Shown piece after piece: positions 38,201 through 46,194 of a stretch of 64,000 nucleotides of DNA. The notes beneath the pieces were generated by a model. It worked only from the letters and a program-made list of their open reading frames with translations. It was not told the origin of the DNA and ran no database searches. The translations under genes and the position numbers were made by a program. Position 1 is the stretch's first letter. The number at the start of each line of letters is the position of its first letter. Source of the DNA: Aedes albopictus. Its lineage: Eukaryota; Arthropoda; Insecta; Diptera; Culicidae. The DNA lies in contig NC_085137.1 in the NCBI RefSeq assembly GCF_035046485.1, positions 131,754,703-131,818,702 on the forward strand. Reading direction: 5' to 3'.

Positions 38201-38370
38201 AGCCCAATTAGTTTGAGTGCCACGAAGAAGCCCTCCTTGGTGAGGAAGCCCCGACCGCTGGGATCCGACAGGTCCCATATGCGGCTGAGGACCACATCGC
38301 TTAGTCCGGATTTTTTGAGAAATTTGGCCGCATCGAGCGCTCCGATCTCATGCGTTTCCTTCGGATCGAG
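17040..38370 (-). CDS. Eps-15: Eps-15, EH-domain endocytic adaptor (eight exons, 5' end missing)
   Basis: Eps15 is a scaffold of clathrin-coated pits: its EH domains bind NPF motifs of partners such as epsin, its coiled coil mediates oligomerisation, and DPF motifs bind AP-2. Traced exons (minus strand, 5' to 3') are 38370-38134, 38067-37204, 29691-29542, 29474-29385, 28338-28297, 20341-19715, 17459-17271 and 17204-17040, giving about 787 residues. Order: most of EH1, EH2, EH3, coiled coil, three DPF motifs plus one more in the next exon, proline-rich segment, C-terminal GGGGGFANFADFDNK. All introns have GT-AG ends and phase 0. The N-terminal about 20 residues of EH1, including the start codon, are not found. 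No ubiquitin-interacting motif is seen, and the total is short against Drosophila Eps-15, so more exons may exist. Confidence 0.95.
17271..17459 (-). CDS. Eps-15: Eps-15 exon G: DPF and proline-rich segment
   Basis: Sixty-three codons: TSKDEFGCDPFAVLHAPTTA, then NQILTPSPSKSAAPPRPESP and PALPPKKAKQPPPRPAPPRP. It contains the fourth visible DPF and several PxxP motifs suited to SH3 binding. The acceptor is TCTTCCTCTCGCAG and the donor GTACCTAATC. The sequence immediately upstream of the acceptor is the start of a tandem duplication (17458 onward on plus). Confidence 0.88.
17458..19309 (+). repeat. ~0.9-kb tandem duplication within the Eps-15 intron
   Basis: Copy 1 runs 17458-18346 and copy 2 runs 18347-19309. 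Both begin GTCTGCGAGAGGAAGATGTG, continue with the same ATTTTGGGGAATGCTTAAAG leader, and end with AATCTCTGTAGATTTCCTGTGG. Copy 2 is about 74 bp longer, about three internal 24-bp units. The left breakpoint coincides with the exon G acceptor on minus, so the polypyrimidine tract and AG are duplicated. Confidence 0.9.
17560..19480 (+). repeat. 24-bp minisatellite array
   Basis: The consensus unit is TCCTGTGGAATCTCTG followed by TAGAGATK. It repeats about 75 times with point variants. Each unit contains the dyad AATCTCT-GT-AGAGATT. Eight codons per unit give long plus-strand frames of the type SCGISVEM and CRDVLWNL, which are artefacts: the array is antisense inside an Eps-15 intron. Units degrade towards both edges (17540-17720 and 19400-19620). 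Confidence 0.92.
19715..20341 (-). CDS. Eps-15: Eps-15 exon F: end of coiled coil and DPF region
   Basis: There are 209 codons. The first about 90 residues are coiled coil (VNKIREQCQKQEATLKEQEG, RSELQKLRDEEQALEKEYNA, VDRLTSQLQDTQLEISQVKA). A segment about MNDALAMFRNAIDTNDPVMV follows, then an AP-2-binding type tail with RDPFGDNK, SDPFGSG and VDPFAES among Gly/Phe-rich repeats (NGFATQFDTSNGFQSGGFDD). The acceptor is CTCATTTAAG and the donor GTAAGTTT after ...KGTIPD. Intronic read-through adds a short unrelated tail in the raw open frame. Confidence 0.93.
20342..21035. other. Eps-15 intron, nothing further seen
   Basis: AT-rich non-repetitive intron sequence between exon F and the next minisatellite block. 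Confidence 0.5.
21036..22600 (-). repeat. 12-bp-period minisatellite, reverse orientation
   Basis: Units read GGAATCCCCGAA, GGAATTCCAGGA, GGAATCTCTGAA on the plus strand, the complement of the 12.7-16.3 kb unit. A short non-repeat insert sits near 21740-21790. Open frames such as GIPSGIPLRI or EIPPEIPSRI periodicity are repeat artefacts. The block lies in the Eps-15 intron between exons E and F. Confidence 0.8.
22601..23079. other. Eps-15 intron, single-copy-like
   Basis: No feature is supported. Two opposed short frames overlap here but show no domain, splice context or codon bias. Confidence 0.4.
23080..24575 (-). repeat. 12-bp-period minisatellite, reverse orientation
   Basis: Units such as GAACTTCTGGAG, GAATCTCTGAAG and AAACTTCTGGAG run through the block, interrupted by non-repeat sequence at about 23800-23930. 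Confidence 0.78.
24576..25178. other. Eps-15 intron, nothing recognised
   Basis: AT-rich sequence with a small GC-richer patch near 25015-25140 (GCCACCTTCATCCGCGGTGG contains a short palindrome). No gene is supported. Confidence 0.4.
25179..26942. mobile_element. Foldback element with ~385-bp inverted arms
   Basis: The left arm 25179-25562 is mirrored by 26555-26942: the ends ACTAGAAATCCTCTA, CGGAAGTTACATATGTC, GTTTGTTTTGTTTACAAC, CACTTGCCACAAAGCTAG and TTAATTAAATATTATCTTC all recur in complement. The spacer of about 1 kb has no transposase. Small frames present in both arms mirror each other and are not genes. Confidence 0.85.
26324..26542. mobile_element. TA-flanked palindromic MITE nested in the foldback element
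   Basis: The ends are CCGTGGGGTGCCCTAATTTC and its complement, with GCGCGGGTCCAAATTTCGCT continuing the arm to about 50 bp. TA lies on each side (26322-26323 and 26543-26544). It has no coding capacity. Confidence 0.88.
26990..27335. repeat. TTTGGCCGAA-type interspersed repeat
   Basis: CCATTTGGCCGAAAGGGTCA, GCCGAACGCTGTTTGGCC and CGCTTGGCCGAAAGAG lie in series at about 27008-27072. A related inverted word, ATTCGGTCAAACGGCATTCG, lies at 27304-27323. The pattern suggests a short element with inverted ends. Confidence 0.5.
27655..27683 (+). repeat. (ATT)n microsatellite
   Basis: About eight ATT triplets in a row in Eps-15 intron sequence. Confidence 0.8.
28297..28338 (-). CDS. Eps-15: Eps-15 exon E: 42-bp coiled-coil microexon
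   Basis: Fourteen codons, KVEVDTEIASAREQ, lie between acceptor CTCCTGCTGTAG and donor GTTAGTTT on the minus strand. It is phase 0 on both sides, so it joins exon D (…DDLKNQ) to exon F (VNKIREQCQ…) without a break. The heptad pattern suits the coiled coil. The call rests on splice signals, phase and composition and would be easily missed by gene finders. Confidence 0.75.
29235..29256 (+). repeat. (GTAG)n microsatellite
   Basis: GTAGGTAGGTAGGTAGGTAG lies in the short intron region before exon D. Confidence 0.8.
29385..29474 (-). CDS. Eps-15: Eps-15 exon D: coiled coil
   Basis: Thirty codons: SELDTLTATLKQLENQKGEA, then QKRLDDLKNQ. It is separated from exon C by a 67-bp intron. The acceptor is ATCCCAAACAG and the donor GTAACTGG. 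Heptads continue the coiled coil in frame. Confidence 0.88.
29542..29691 (-). CDS. Eps-15: Eps-15 exon C: start of coiled coil
   Basis: Fifty codons: EPKPTYSNPELEMISKEIEE, then LAKERRLLEQEVAQKEADVR and IKNGEMRSLQ. Heptad-like spacing of Leu, Ile and Val marks the beginning of the oligomerising coiled coil. The acceptor is CCCCCCTAG and the donor GTAATAAC. The exon is phase 0 at both ends. Confidence 0.9.
30195..30325. mobile_element. Short MITE inserted in higher-order copy 1
   Basis: It interrupts GAAGAATCCCTAAACGTAGC, which is intact in the other copies. CCTAA flanks both sides. The ends ATAAACGGCAAC and GTTATCGTTTAT are imperfect inverted repeats. A relative lies at 6250-6360. Confidence 0.72.
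30762..31205. mobile_element. hAT-like MITE with 8-bp target duplication
   Basis: The element begins TAGTGATGTACCGAATA and ends TATTCGGTACATCACTA. CTCTCTGA lies on both sides (30754-30761 and 31206-31213). Removing it restores higher-order copy 2. The interior is full of ATTCGGCCGAATA palindromes and has no transposase. Confidence 0.92.
34757..36110 (-). mobile_element. Retroposed insertion: poly(T) tract and 21-bp target duplication
   Basis: A 21-bp sequence is identical at 34736-34756 and 36111-36131, on both sides of 1354 bp of unrelated sequence. The insert starts with about 21 T on plus, that is, a poly(A) tail on minus. A long direct repeat plus poly(A) is the signature of LINE-driven target-primed insertion. 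The minus strand looks like mRNA: A-rich, with AAATAAAA words. It encodes no recognised protein, so it may be a 5'-truncated LINE end, a noncoding RNA or a UTR copy. Confidence 0.75.
36111..37170 (-). repeat. 12-bp-period minisatellite, reverse orientation
   Basis: Units such as GAGGAATTCCGG, CAGGAATCTCCT and AAGAATCCCTCG resume directly after the retroposed insert and run to the edge of Eps-15 exon B. Confidence 0.78.
37204..38067 (-). CDS. Eps-15: Eps-15 exon B: EH domains 2 and 3
   Basis: This 864-bp exon has 288 codons. EH2 covers about residues 19-95 of the exon (WSMKPEKRQQYEQLFESLGP, DTLGRIWDLADQDRDGSLDK), with a well-formed calcium loop DQDRDGSLDKHE. A linker rich in Pro, Gly and Asn follows (PPPVVPPLPAVTRAIPPPVV). 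EH3 covers about 185-262 (RYEEIFNKSDMDRDGLVSGH, VLAHIWALCDTNQIGKLRLE, FCLAMWLVERAKKG). The acceptor is CCCCAACAG and the donor GTAAGTGG. GC content and codon use stand out sharply against the flanking AT-rich repeats. Confidence 0.95.
38134..38370 (-). CDS. Eps-15: Eps-15 exon A: EH domain 1
   Basis: These 79 codons run from LDPKETHEIGALDAAKFLKK to NELPKPPKV. The NPF-pocket helix is SDVVLSRIWDLSD, and the second EF-hand loop is DPSGRGFLTKEGF, largely without the acidic residues needed for calcium. The acceptor is TTATTCCAG and the donor GTACGTG (minus strand). The preceding exon with the methionine is not recognised upstream. Confidence 0.93.
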
Positions 38371-39345
38371 CTGGAATAAGAGAAGTGAAAGAGAGAAGAA
38401 GGGCATTAATATCCTCTTTTTATATTTAGTTAATAAATAACTGGATAAGCATTGCTACAAAAGCGTAGTTAGAGACGAATAACCTAGAATTTTTCTAGAA
38501 ATCTCAGCAAGAGCTTGCGTAGTTTTTTTTCAATAGTAGTTTCTTAAGAAAATCTTTTCCTCATTTGTTTTAGAGTTTGTTATGCGAATAGATCTATAAG
38601 AACTAAATTCAAGCTTTCAAGTTCGACAACTCAAGTTTTATGGTTTGTAATAGACTATCTTGGGCGTAGAGCATCTTCGTGCCTACAACACTAGGTTCAA
38701 GAGCAGGCTTTGTCCCAGTTGAGATATTACGCCAAGGTTAAGAAAAATCGTCAATACAAGGACCAACAAATTAATGTACCAATTATCCGGATATTACGGA
38801 AACAATTCCGGTAAGGAATGAGGATGACAATAAATGCTGAACAGTGAGAATATTAGCTGAACATTGGCTGGTTAATGGTGCCAGTAGCTGGACACAATGA
38901 CAGCTGAATATTGGTCTAAAGTATGACTTGTTCAGCCTCTTTCTAAGCAATATATAGATGGCTGAATGGAATACTCTTCATTTGTGTAACATACACAAAC
39001 ATGCAGAATTGATCATCTGTTGTTCAACTCTGAATCAAATTATTTTTAACAGCTGACCCAAGCAAGCTTTCGTAGTGTCTACAACGCTTCTTTAGCCTCA
39101 ATACAGGCTCAGATCTATTTATGTTCATGATTATTCAGGCGCAACAGGTAATGCTCTTGTTTTCAAGGATATGCATAACTGAATAAAGGATTCACATGCC
39201 CAGCTTTTGATCAAATGAAAGTTGCTTTAAATAGTTGTAAACACGTTTGTACAGCTTCAAATTGTTACCTGGGTAACTAACAGCATTTCAGTAGCTCAAA
39301 ATTCAAGATTGTTCAATAAAATTTAATTTAAACAAACGTCGGCCC
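38371..39345. other. No exon recognised upstream of Eps-15 exon A
   Basis: The missing first coding exon of Eps-15 must lie at higher coordinates, but no in-phase donor with EH1 N-terminal codons is seen here. A SINE fragment lies at 38655-38750; the rest is AT-rich. Confidence 0.4.
38655..38750 (+). mobile_element. SINE 3' fragment
   Basis: CTTGGGCGTAGAGCATCTTC, GTGCCTACAACACTAGG and GCAGGCTTTGTCCCAGTTGA match both halves of the split SINE at 9.6-10.9 kb. An internal deletion removes the middle part. Confidence 0.7.
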
Positions 39346-39729
39346 ATGGGCTGGGATTCCTTAGGAAAATCATTCAGGGATTCCTCTAGGGATGCGTTCC
39401 TGAATGCTGAGATACTCGAGACTTTGTTCCCCATGGCTTATTTATAAGAAAATTTTTCTAGGGATTTCGTCTGGTTTCTCCAATGATGCCTTGAGGACTT
39501 TATCTGAGAAACACATTATCTGAGAAACACAAATGCCTCTGGGTATTTCTTTACAGATATCTTCAGTGATGTCGTTAAGGACTACTTTCAAGATTCCTTA
39601 GGAATTTTTCAGGAACTTCTCCTGGTATTCATCCGAGAGTTCCTCCAGAGAAGTTCCTTCGGGAATTCCTCCATGAAGTCCTAAACATTCCTAAACATTT
39701 CAGGGATGCCTCCATGGATTCCTCCTGGA

Positions 39730-40149
39730 CAGTGAATCAAAATTCAACCATCGCGCAACAATAATGACAATGTCGCAACCTGTATTTGTTGCGACAAACA
39801 AACCCATGCGACATAAGTTTGTCCCAACTTGAAAATAATGGGATAAACATCGTACACCACGATTTGAGAGATTTTAAAGCCTTGCATTGCGATTTTCAAA
39901 CGGTAACTTCGAGTCAGTAAACACTGAAATTATGGTGAAGCTCTATCATCAAACAGTTTCGACTTTGGGTTAGCAATAATTGATTATTCACGAGTTGAAA
40001 AGTACGCAACAAATTCAGCTTCCGTTTTGTCTGCAACAAAAAATTTCGAGATCATGTCATTATCTGTTACCAGTAGGGATAAAGAGTAATCGTCGCACCT
40101 TCTTTGTTGCTTGTTTTGTGCCTCTTTTGTCTGACAATTCTTTTCACTG
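39730..40149. mobile_element. hAT-like MITE, copy 1 (420 bp)
   Basis: The ends are CAGTGAATCAAAATT and the approximate complement AATTCTTTTCACTG. CTCCTGGA lies on both sides (39722-39729 and 40150-40157). It is nearly identical to the copy at 48722-49140. TGTTGCGACAAACAAACC and TCTGCAACAAAAAATTTCG lie in the interior. No transposase is visible. Confidence 0.93.
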
Positions 40150-40913
40150 CTCCTGGAATTTCTCCAGAGACTCATTCAAGAATTCCTCCAGAGATGTCTC
40201 GAGGGGTTTCATGATAGTGATTGTTTTAGGACTTTTTCCGAGGAAACTTTTCGGAAATTTCTCCAGAGATCCCTTTAGGGATTCTTCCACGGATTCCTAA
40301 AGAAAATTTTCCAATGATTACTTCTGAAATTTATTCTCCGGGTTCCTCCAGTATTCCTTCAGGATTTTCTCCGAAATTCATCCAATGATGCATACAGGAC
40401 TTTATGCGAGAAACACTGTAGGAGTTTCTTTGATCATTGCCAGAGAAGTTCCTCCAGCCTTTAAGTTTTCTTATCGGGTATTATTTCAGGGACTTCTCCA
40501 GGGATGCATCCAAGAAGCTAGCGAGGGATGACCTCAGATGTTTTTACAGGATTTTCTTCATGCGCTCTTCCAGGGATTTCTTCAGACCTTCCTACAGAAT
40601 ATTTTCAAACGATTACTTCCAGAATTTATCTTCTAGGTTCCTGGAATTCCTTCAGAGATTCCAACAAGGATTGATTCAGGGAATCCTCCAATGATGTATT
40701 GAGGATTTCTTCAAGCATTCCTACAGAAATTCCTCCAGTGATGCCTCCCGGTATTCAACAATTCTTTCAGGGACTTCTTCTGGGATGCATCAACCAATTC
40801 CTCCAGGAATGGTCCTACATTTATTTCAGTGTTTTCTAGATTATTCAAGGGATTCTGCAGGGTCTTTTTTTTCAGTAAATCCTCCAGGAATGCCACGGAG
40901 ATTCTTCCAATGC

Positions 40914-41354
40914 ACAGTGGTCCACGAACCAAATTTACGAAGAAAGATGCATTCAAAGCCTTCAAATGAGTTTTTAGACAAATATGGTCTTCTACAAAGT
41001 TGTCCCTAATAATAAGGCCCTCTTTTCAATATACATGAAAATTAGGGTGGTCTATATTTTCAAAGGATATATTTTCAAAGGAATATCAATTTTGAGCAAG
41101 TTTGCCGAAGACACTTTTTATGTAGCTTTAAAATTGACCGATCTAGAGGTATTTTTCTGAATAAGCTTAGGGTGGTTCAAGAAAAACCGGTTTTCTGGCG
41201 TTAACTTTTTCAGTTACAAGAAACACTTGTAGAGCATTTAAAGACGCGTCGTTTCGTGCGCTAAGATGATCGTTATCTTATATTTGTCTAAAAAATCATT
41301 TGAAGGCGCTGCATGCATCTTTCCTCGTAAATCTGGTTCGTGGACCATTGTGCA
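40914..41354. mobile_element. MITE with ~75-bp terminal inverted repeats
   Basis: The left end CAGTGGTCCACGAACCAAATTTACG mirrors the right end CTGGTTCGTGGACCATTG, and CCTTCAAATGAGTTTTTAGAC mirrors GTCTAAAAAATCATTTGAAGG. TGCA flanks both ends. It is inserted in 12-bp-period DNA. Confidence 0.82.
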
Positions 41355-42500
41355 ATGTATAAGAGATTTTTTACGAGGATTCTTTCGAAAATTTCTCCAG
41401 AGCCCCTTCATGAATTCTTCCTAGTATCCATGCAGGATATTTTCCTGGTATTCCTTCAGGAACCCCTCCTGGTATTTCTTCAGGAATCCCTCCTGAGATT
41501 CCATCAGACATTCCTCTTGAAATTTCCTTAAGGAAATCCTTCTAGAATTCTTTCAGAAATTGATCATGGGTTCAGAAATTCCTTTATAGAGGATTCTCAC
41601 AGAAATTTTTCCAGAGATCCCTTCAAGATTAACTTTAGGAATTCATTCAAAAATTTCTCCAAAAATTCATTCAGGAATTTCTCCTTGAAATTCTTCAGGA
41701 AATTCTACGAGAAACATTGCAGGAATTTCTCTAAGCATTCCTACAGAAATTCCTCCTGATCTTCTTTTATGAATTTTTCCAGGGACTTCTGCAGAGATGC
41801 ATCAACCAATCCCTCCAAGGATGCCCCTAGATTTTTCTAGGATTTCCTCAGTAGATGTTTCGAGGGATTTTTCCATGGATTTCTCCAGGAGTTTCTGCAG
41901 AGATTTTTACAGGAAATCCTCCAGAGATGTCTCGAGGGGTTCTTCCAACGTATTAGGGCTTTATCTCGAGGATTATTTCGAGAATCTCGCCAAAGATTTC
42001 TTCAAGATTTTTTCGTAGCATTCCTCCAGGAGATCCTCCTGAGATTCCATCAGACATTCTTTTCGAAATTCCGTAAGGAAATACTTCTGGGATTCTTTCA
42101 GAAATTGATCCTGGGTTCAGAAACTCATATAAGGTTACATAAGGAATTTCTTAACGGATTCTTCCAGGAATTTCTCCGCGGATTTATTTGAAGACTTCTC
42201 CAGGTATGCCTCGAACTGTTCTTCCAACGTTTTAAGGCTTTTTTTCCGAGGATTCCTACAAAAAATTCACCAGAGATCCCTACAAGATTAACCTTAGGAA
42301 TTCCTTCAGGAAGTTCTCCAGGAATTCGTATAAAAATTTGTGCAGAAATTCCAAATTGTTTCCGGAATTCCTCCAATAATGCACTGATGGCTTTCTACGA
42401 GAAACATTACAGGAGTTTCTCTAAGCATTCCTACAGAAATTTCTCCCGATCTTCTTTCGGAAATTCCTCCAGAGACTTCTCTAGAGATGCACCAACCAAT

Positions 42501-43000
42501 NNNNNNNNNNNNNNNNNNNNNNNNNNNNNNNNNNNNNNNNNNNNNNNNNNNNNNNNNNNNNNNNNNNNNNNNNNNNNNNNNNNNNNNNNNNNNNNNNNNN
42601 NNNNNNNNNNNNNNNNNNNNNNNNNNNNNNNNNNNNNNNNNNNNNNNNNNNNNNNNNNNNNNNNNNNNNNNNNNNNNNNNNNNNNNNNNNNNNNNNNNNN
42701 NNNNNNNNNNNNNNNNNNNNNNNNNNNNNNNNNNNNNNNNNNNNNNNNNNNNNNNNNNNNNNNNNNNNNNNNNNNNNNNNNNNNNNNNNNNNNNNNNNNN
42801 NNNNNNNNNNNNNNNNNNNNNNNNNNNNNNNNNNNNNNNNNNNNNNNNNNNNNNNNNNNNNNNNNNNNNNNNNNNNNNNNNNNNNNNNNNNNNNNNNNNN
42901 NNNNNNNNNNNNNNNNNNNNNNNNNNNNNNNNNNNNNNNNNNNNNNNNNNNNNNNNNNNNNNNNNNNNNNNNNNNNNNNNNNNNNNNNNNNNNNNNNNNN
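42501..43000. other. Assembly gap (500 N)
   Basis: Exactly 500 undetermined bases, a conventional placeholder length. Minisatellite lies on the left and an 11-bp satellite on the right, so the true content and length are unknown. Frames spanning it are meaningless. Confidence 0.99.
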
Positions 43001-43290
43001 CAAATCCAATCCAAATCCAATCCAAATCCAATCCAAATCCAATCCAAATCCAATCCAAATCCAATCCAAATCCAATCCAAATCCAATCCAAATCCAATCC
43101 AAATCCAATCCAAATCCAATCCAAATCCAATCCAAATCCAATCCAAATCCAATTCAAATCCAATCCAAATCCAATCCAAATCCAATCCAAATTCAATCCA
43201 AATCCAATTCAAATCCAATCCAAATCCAATCCAAACCCCATCCAAATCCCATCCAAATCCAATCCAAATCAAAATCCAATCCAAACCCAA
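43001..43290 (+). repeat. 11-bp satellite CCAAATCCAAT
   Basis: About 26 units of CCAAATCCAAT abut the gap and decay at the right edge. Because 11 is not a multiple of 3, the translation cycles every 11 residues (NPIQIQSKS type). The array probably continues into the gap. Confidence 0.95.
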
Positions 43291-44915
43291 ATCTTACCAT
43301 GAGCATATCATGGCTCTATCAGTTGCTGTCAAATTCATGATCAACAGCGTATCGCGATGACGTTTTCGCTACATTAAAAATTGAAAGTATCCAGTTCTCT
43401 TTATTACTGATAGTCCTGTTCAGAGGTCATATACGATACTGTATTGGACTATTAAACTGCATAATCATTATTGGCAATGAAGAATGTCAGTGAAATAAAT
43501 CTACATAAACCATATAATGATACAAGCTTCCATCGCATTACATTTTGCACAGTTTTAATCAAAAATGTTTAAACAACAGATTAAATGGCCTAACTCTCAG
43601 CAGCTTCTGCCTTCGCAGTGAAGTAGTATTTTAAAATCGTAAAACTAATCACTATTGACAGTGTGAATTTTGAATGAATCACATTAATTGGTTGTTTTTT
43701 TTCTCATCTCCCTCTTTTTTATTTCGTTTCTTTTTCTTCCTCGTATGATCCGCATCCTATGCCAACCAACAAAACATAAAAATGCCATCTCTCTACAAAT
43801 TATGCTCCCCATTTGCATTCCTTTGCACCAACCTTACAACCTTTCGATCGCGCACATACACATACTGCACATACAAACCACGCAAAATTTTGTGAATGAA
43901 ATACCGAACGATTCACGTGGCGTGCGCTTTAAATATATCTTGTCCCAATGAATTTTCCCTTCGTACTTGGCTGCCGCTACTTTCCCATTTCCCTCGCGAT
44001 TGAATCCAACTTTGCGTGATACTAATACATACGTGATTTGGAAAAACTTTAACAAATCTTTACATTCCTTATAATTTTTGAAATTTTGTGATTGCGCGAT
44101 TAAATCGTCCCCTCGCACATACAATCCCATTCCCATGCATTTCGTCGACAATATCCCTTTTTTCCGCCCATGGGCGTGCACACAAAACTCATTGGCGTTC
44201 TTCGAAAACCGAAAAAAAAACACCTGCAAACCGACCACCCACCAACCTGAACCACCATCATCGGTTTGATGGTCATCGTCGTCACATACGTTTCTGGCCG
44301 CCCACACACACCACATCTTTCTCAGGAGTAACCCGCCGTTGTCGCTTGGTGGTCTAACGGAATATCGGGAAAAGAAAAACTTTGCTCCACTGTGTAGGGA
44401 AAGGTATATTGTCTGCTACCGGGAAAACGGGTTCCGGAAAAGTTTTGGAACTCTTTTTCTTAGTTTTTTTTATTTTCTTTAGTTTTGCCAACCTAATTGC
44501 TAATTGCGTAGTGTGATCCCTGGCCCCGCGTGTGTGAGCTTCGCCGAGCTTGTGTTCACCGCACTAACAAGCGACACAGTAGATGATCGAATGTATCTCT
44601 ACCTTCTAACGCCGAGTGATAACGATTTAATTGAACTTACCACAAAAGTTGCAGTAATTTGTTTTAGTTTGTATCTTTTGATTTGCATGACGTTAGGCTT
44701 TGATTGAAGTGTGACTTATTTATTAACAAAACGAATTTTGATTTACAAAATTTGCAAACAATTTTCAAAAGCTATCCATACAGCGTTTTATGCTTCCTGA
44801 AACAGATTCTTCATAATAATAATAAAAAATACTGTATCACGAATTTAAGTCTGTAAAATGGAACCGATTTAATAAAGGTTGATCAGCTTTGTAAGATGCG
44901 AACAGTAAACAGGGG
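43291..44915. other. No gene assigned; single-copy-like
   Basis: Non-repetitive sequence with somewhat higher GC at 44100-44600. It could hold untranslated or alternative first exons of either gene. A stretch at 44326-44403 has acceptor-like and donor-like edges but no recognisable product. Confidence 0.4.
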
Positions 44916-44917
44916 TA

Positions 44918-45130
44918 GGGTCTGGGACCATTTGGGCAGGAGCACCTATTTTGGGCACTTGCTGCTATAACTCGGTCAATTTTGAACCTATTGGCTTGAT
45001 TTTTGAGGCATGATCAGATAGGCACAGTATATAGCCATGTTGCTAAATTGAAGTCAATCGGTATGAAATTGACTGAATTATAGCAGCAAGTATCCAAAAT
45101 AGGTGCTCCTGCCCAAATGGTCCCAGACCC
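44918..45130. mobile_element. TA-flanked palindromic MITE, type 1
   Basis: The ends are GGGTCTGGGACCATTTGGGC and its complement, with TA on both sides (44916-44917 and 45131-45132). The arms are about 65 bp and include CAGGAGCACCTATTTTGG and GCTATAACTCGGTCAATTTT. Its core resembles the element at 48158-48372, although the outer arms differ. Confidence 0.9.
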
Positions 45131-45220
45131 TATACCACAAAAGTTCAACTCATTGGACGCAGTGGTTAAACTCTCCCAATAAAAAAAAATGGAACCGACA
45201 TATGAAGACAAGGATGTTCT

Positions 45221-45571
45221 CGATCACCACGCTATCGTTTCACTCATTTGTCTATAATTCAGTTTAGAATATTGGAATGTGATGTTCTGCAAGCTAGAAG
45301 AATAGTGTTTTTCCTACAATTTTCACCAAGGATGCTATATTCTCGATCATATATTTATGGCGTGAAAGTGTTAAATAGTACCCGCTACTCATATTGAACC
45401 ATCGAGTTTTTCAATCGTTTAGTATGAGTAGGTGATACTAGCGCTCTCACGCCGAACATATGAAAGTTAGAATACGGCTTCCTTGGTGAAAATTGTAGGA
45501 AAAACACGAACCCACAAGTTTGTCGAACACCGAGTTATAGACAAATGAGTCAAATGATTGCCAAGTGATCG
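45221..45571. mobile_element. Palindromic foldback element
   Basis: CGATCAC at the left and GTGATCG at the right bound mirrored blocks: CACTCATTTGTCTATAA with TTATAGACAAATGAGT, and GTGTTTTTCCTACAATTTTC with its complement, then CACCAAGG and CCTTGGTG. The centre is near 45395. The mirror is imperfect, so the element is old. Confidence 0.75.
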
Positions 45572-46194
45572 AAATGATCCATGTCTGAAGGGAATATCTA
45601 AGAATACTATGAGAGGCTGTCGTTCATGATATTCAGCGGCAAAGACAAACACAGAAAACCAGCTGAATAGAATTACCCGGTGAGTTCGTTCCTTGTTGTT
45701 CCATTTTACATTTGAACATGACATATACATGAGATTTTCGAGGGATAGCCTAAGGAAGCTATTTGAACTGGTTTCTAGGAAAATGTTCGTTGGGTAGCCA
45801 TTATGCTGCGGCTTATTTTTTGAAAAGTGGTTGAAACCTTCGATTCGTAAACTCCTCTGGATTCAAATGACATAAAAAGAGAAACCTCTAAGTTTGAGCC
45901 AAAAATATTGAGATTTAGAGGTGTCACAATCGCCACAAAGTTGAATTTTAGAGTGTGGTTTCACTTCAAGTGCCATAACTTTTTCAATTTTCAACCGATT
46001 TTCAATCTTTTTTATGAATCTCTAACAAACTAAATTTCGAATATACTTGTAGATTTTTTTTCCAAAGTAACGCAAAATATGGGTTTTAAAGATTTAATTT
46101 ATTTTTTCTTCTGTTTACAAAACAGTTTAACTTTAGGGTCCGATAACTTTTCGACCGCTTGACCAATTTCAAAGATTTCAGTGTGCTTTTGTAG
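45572..46194. other. No gene seen
   Basis: AT-rich sequence without recognised features. Confidence 0.4.

Larger units (their letters stand above)
39346..42500 (+). repeat. 12-bp-period minisatellite, forward orientation
   Basis: Units such as ATTCCTCCAGAG, ATGTCTCGAGGG, ATTCCTTCAGGA follow in steps of 12. Two MITEs (39730-40149 and 40914-41354) are inserted. Near-identical stretches at about 40780-40800 and 41790-41830 and at 42400-42495 (GAGATGCATCAACCAATYCC) hint at further higher-order duplication. The block ends at the assembly gap. Confidence 0.8.

Noticed and set aside
42306..43340. Several frames of 236-317 codons around 42.3-43.3 kb
   Set aside because: They span 500 undetermined bases and the 11-bp satellite.
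43834..44316. Minus-strand frame of 160 codons
   Set aside because: No domain, no coding bias and no splice or promoter context; overlapping frames of similar length occur on the other strand.
44326..44403. Possible extra ankyrin exon (acceptor TTTCTCAG, donor AAG|GTATAT, phase compatible with the ZU5 exon)
   Set aside because: The peptide is not recognisable, and it would put Arg where ankyrins have Gly before FLVSF. Phase match alone is weak.
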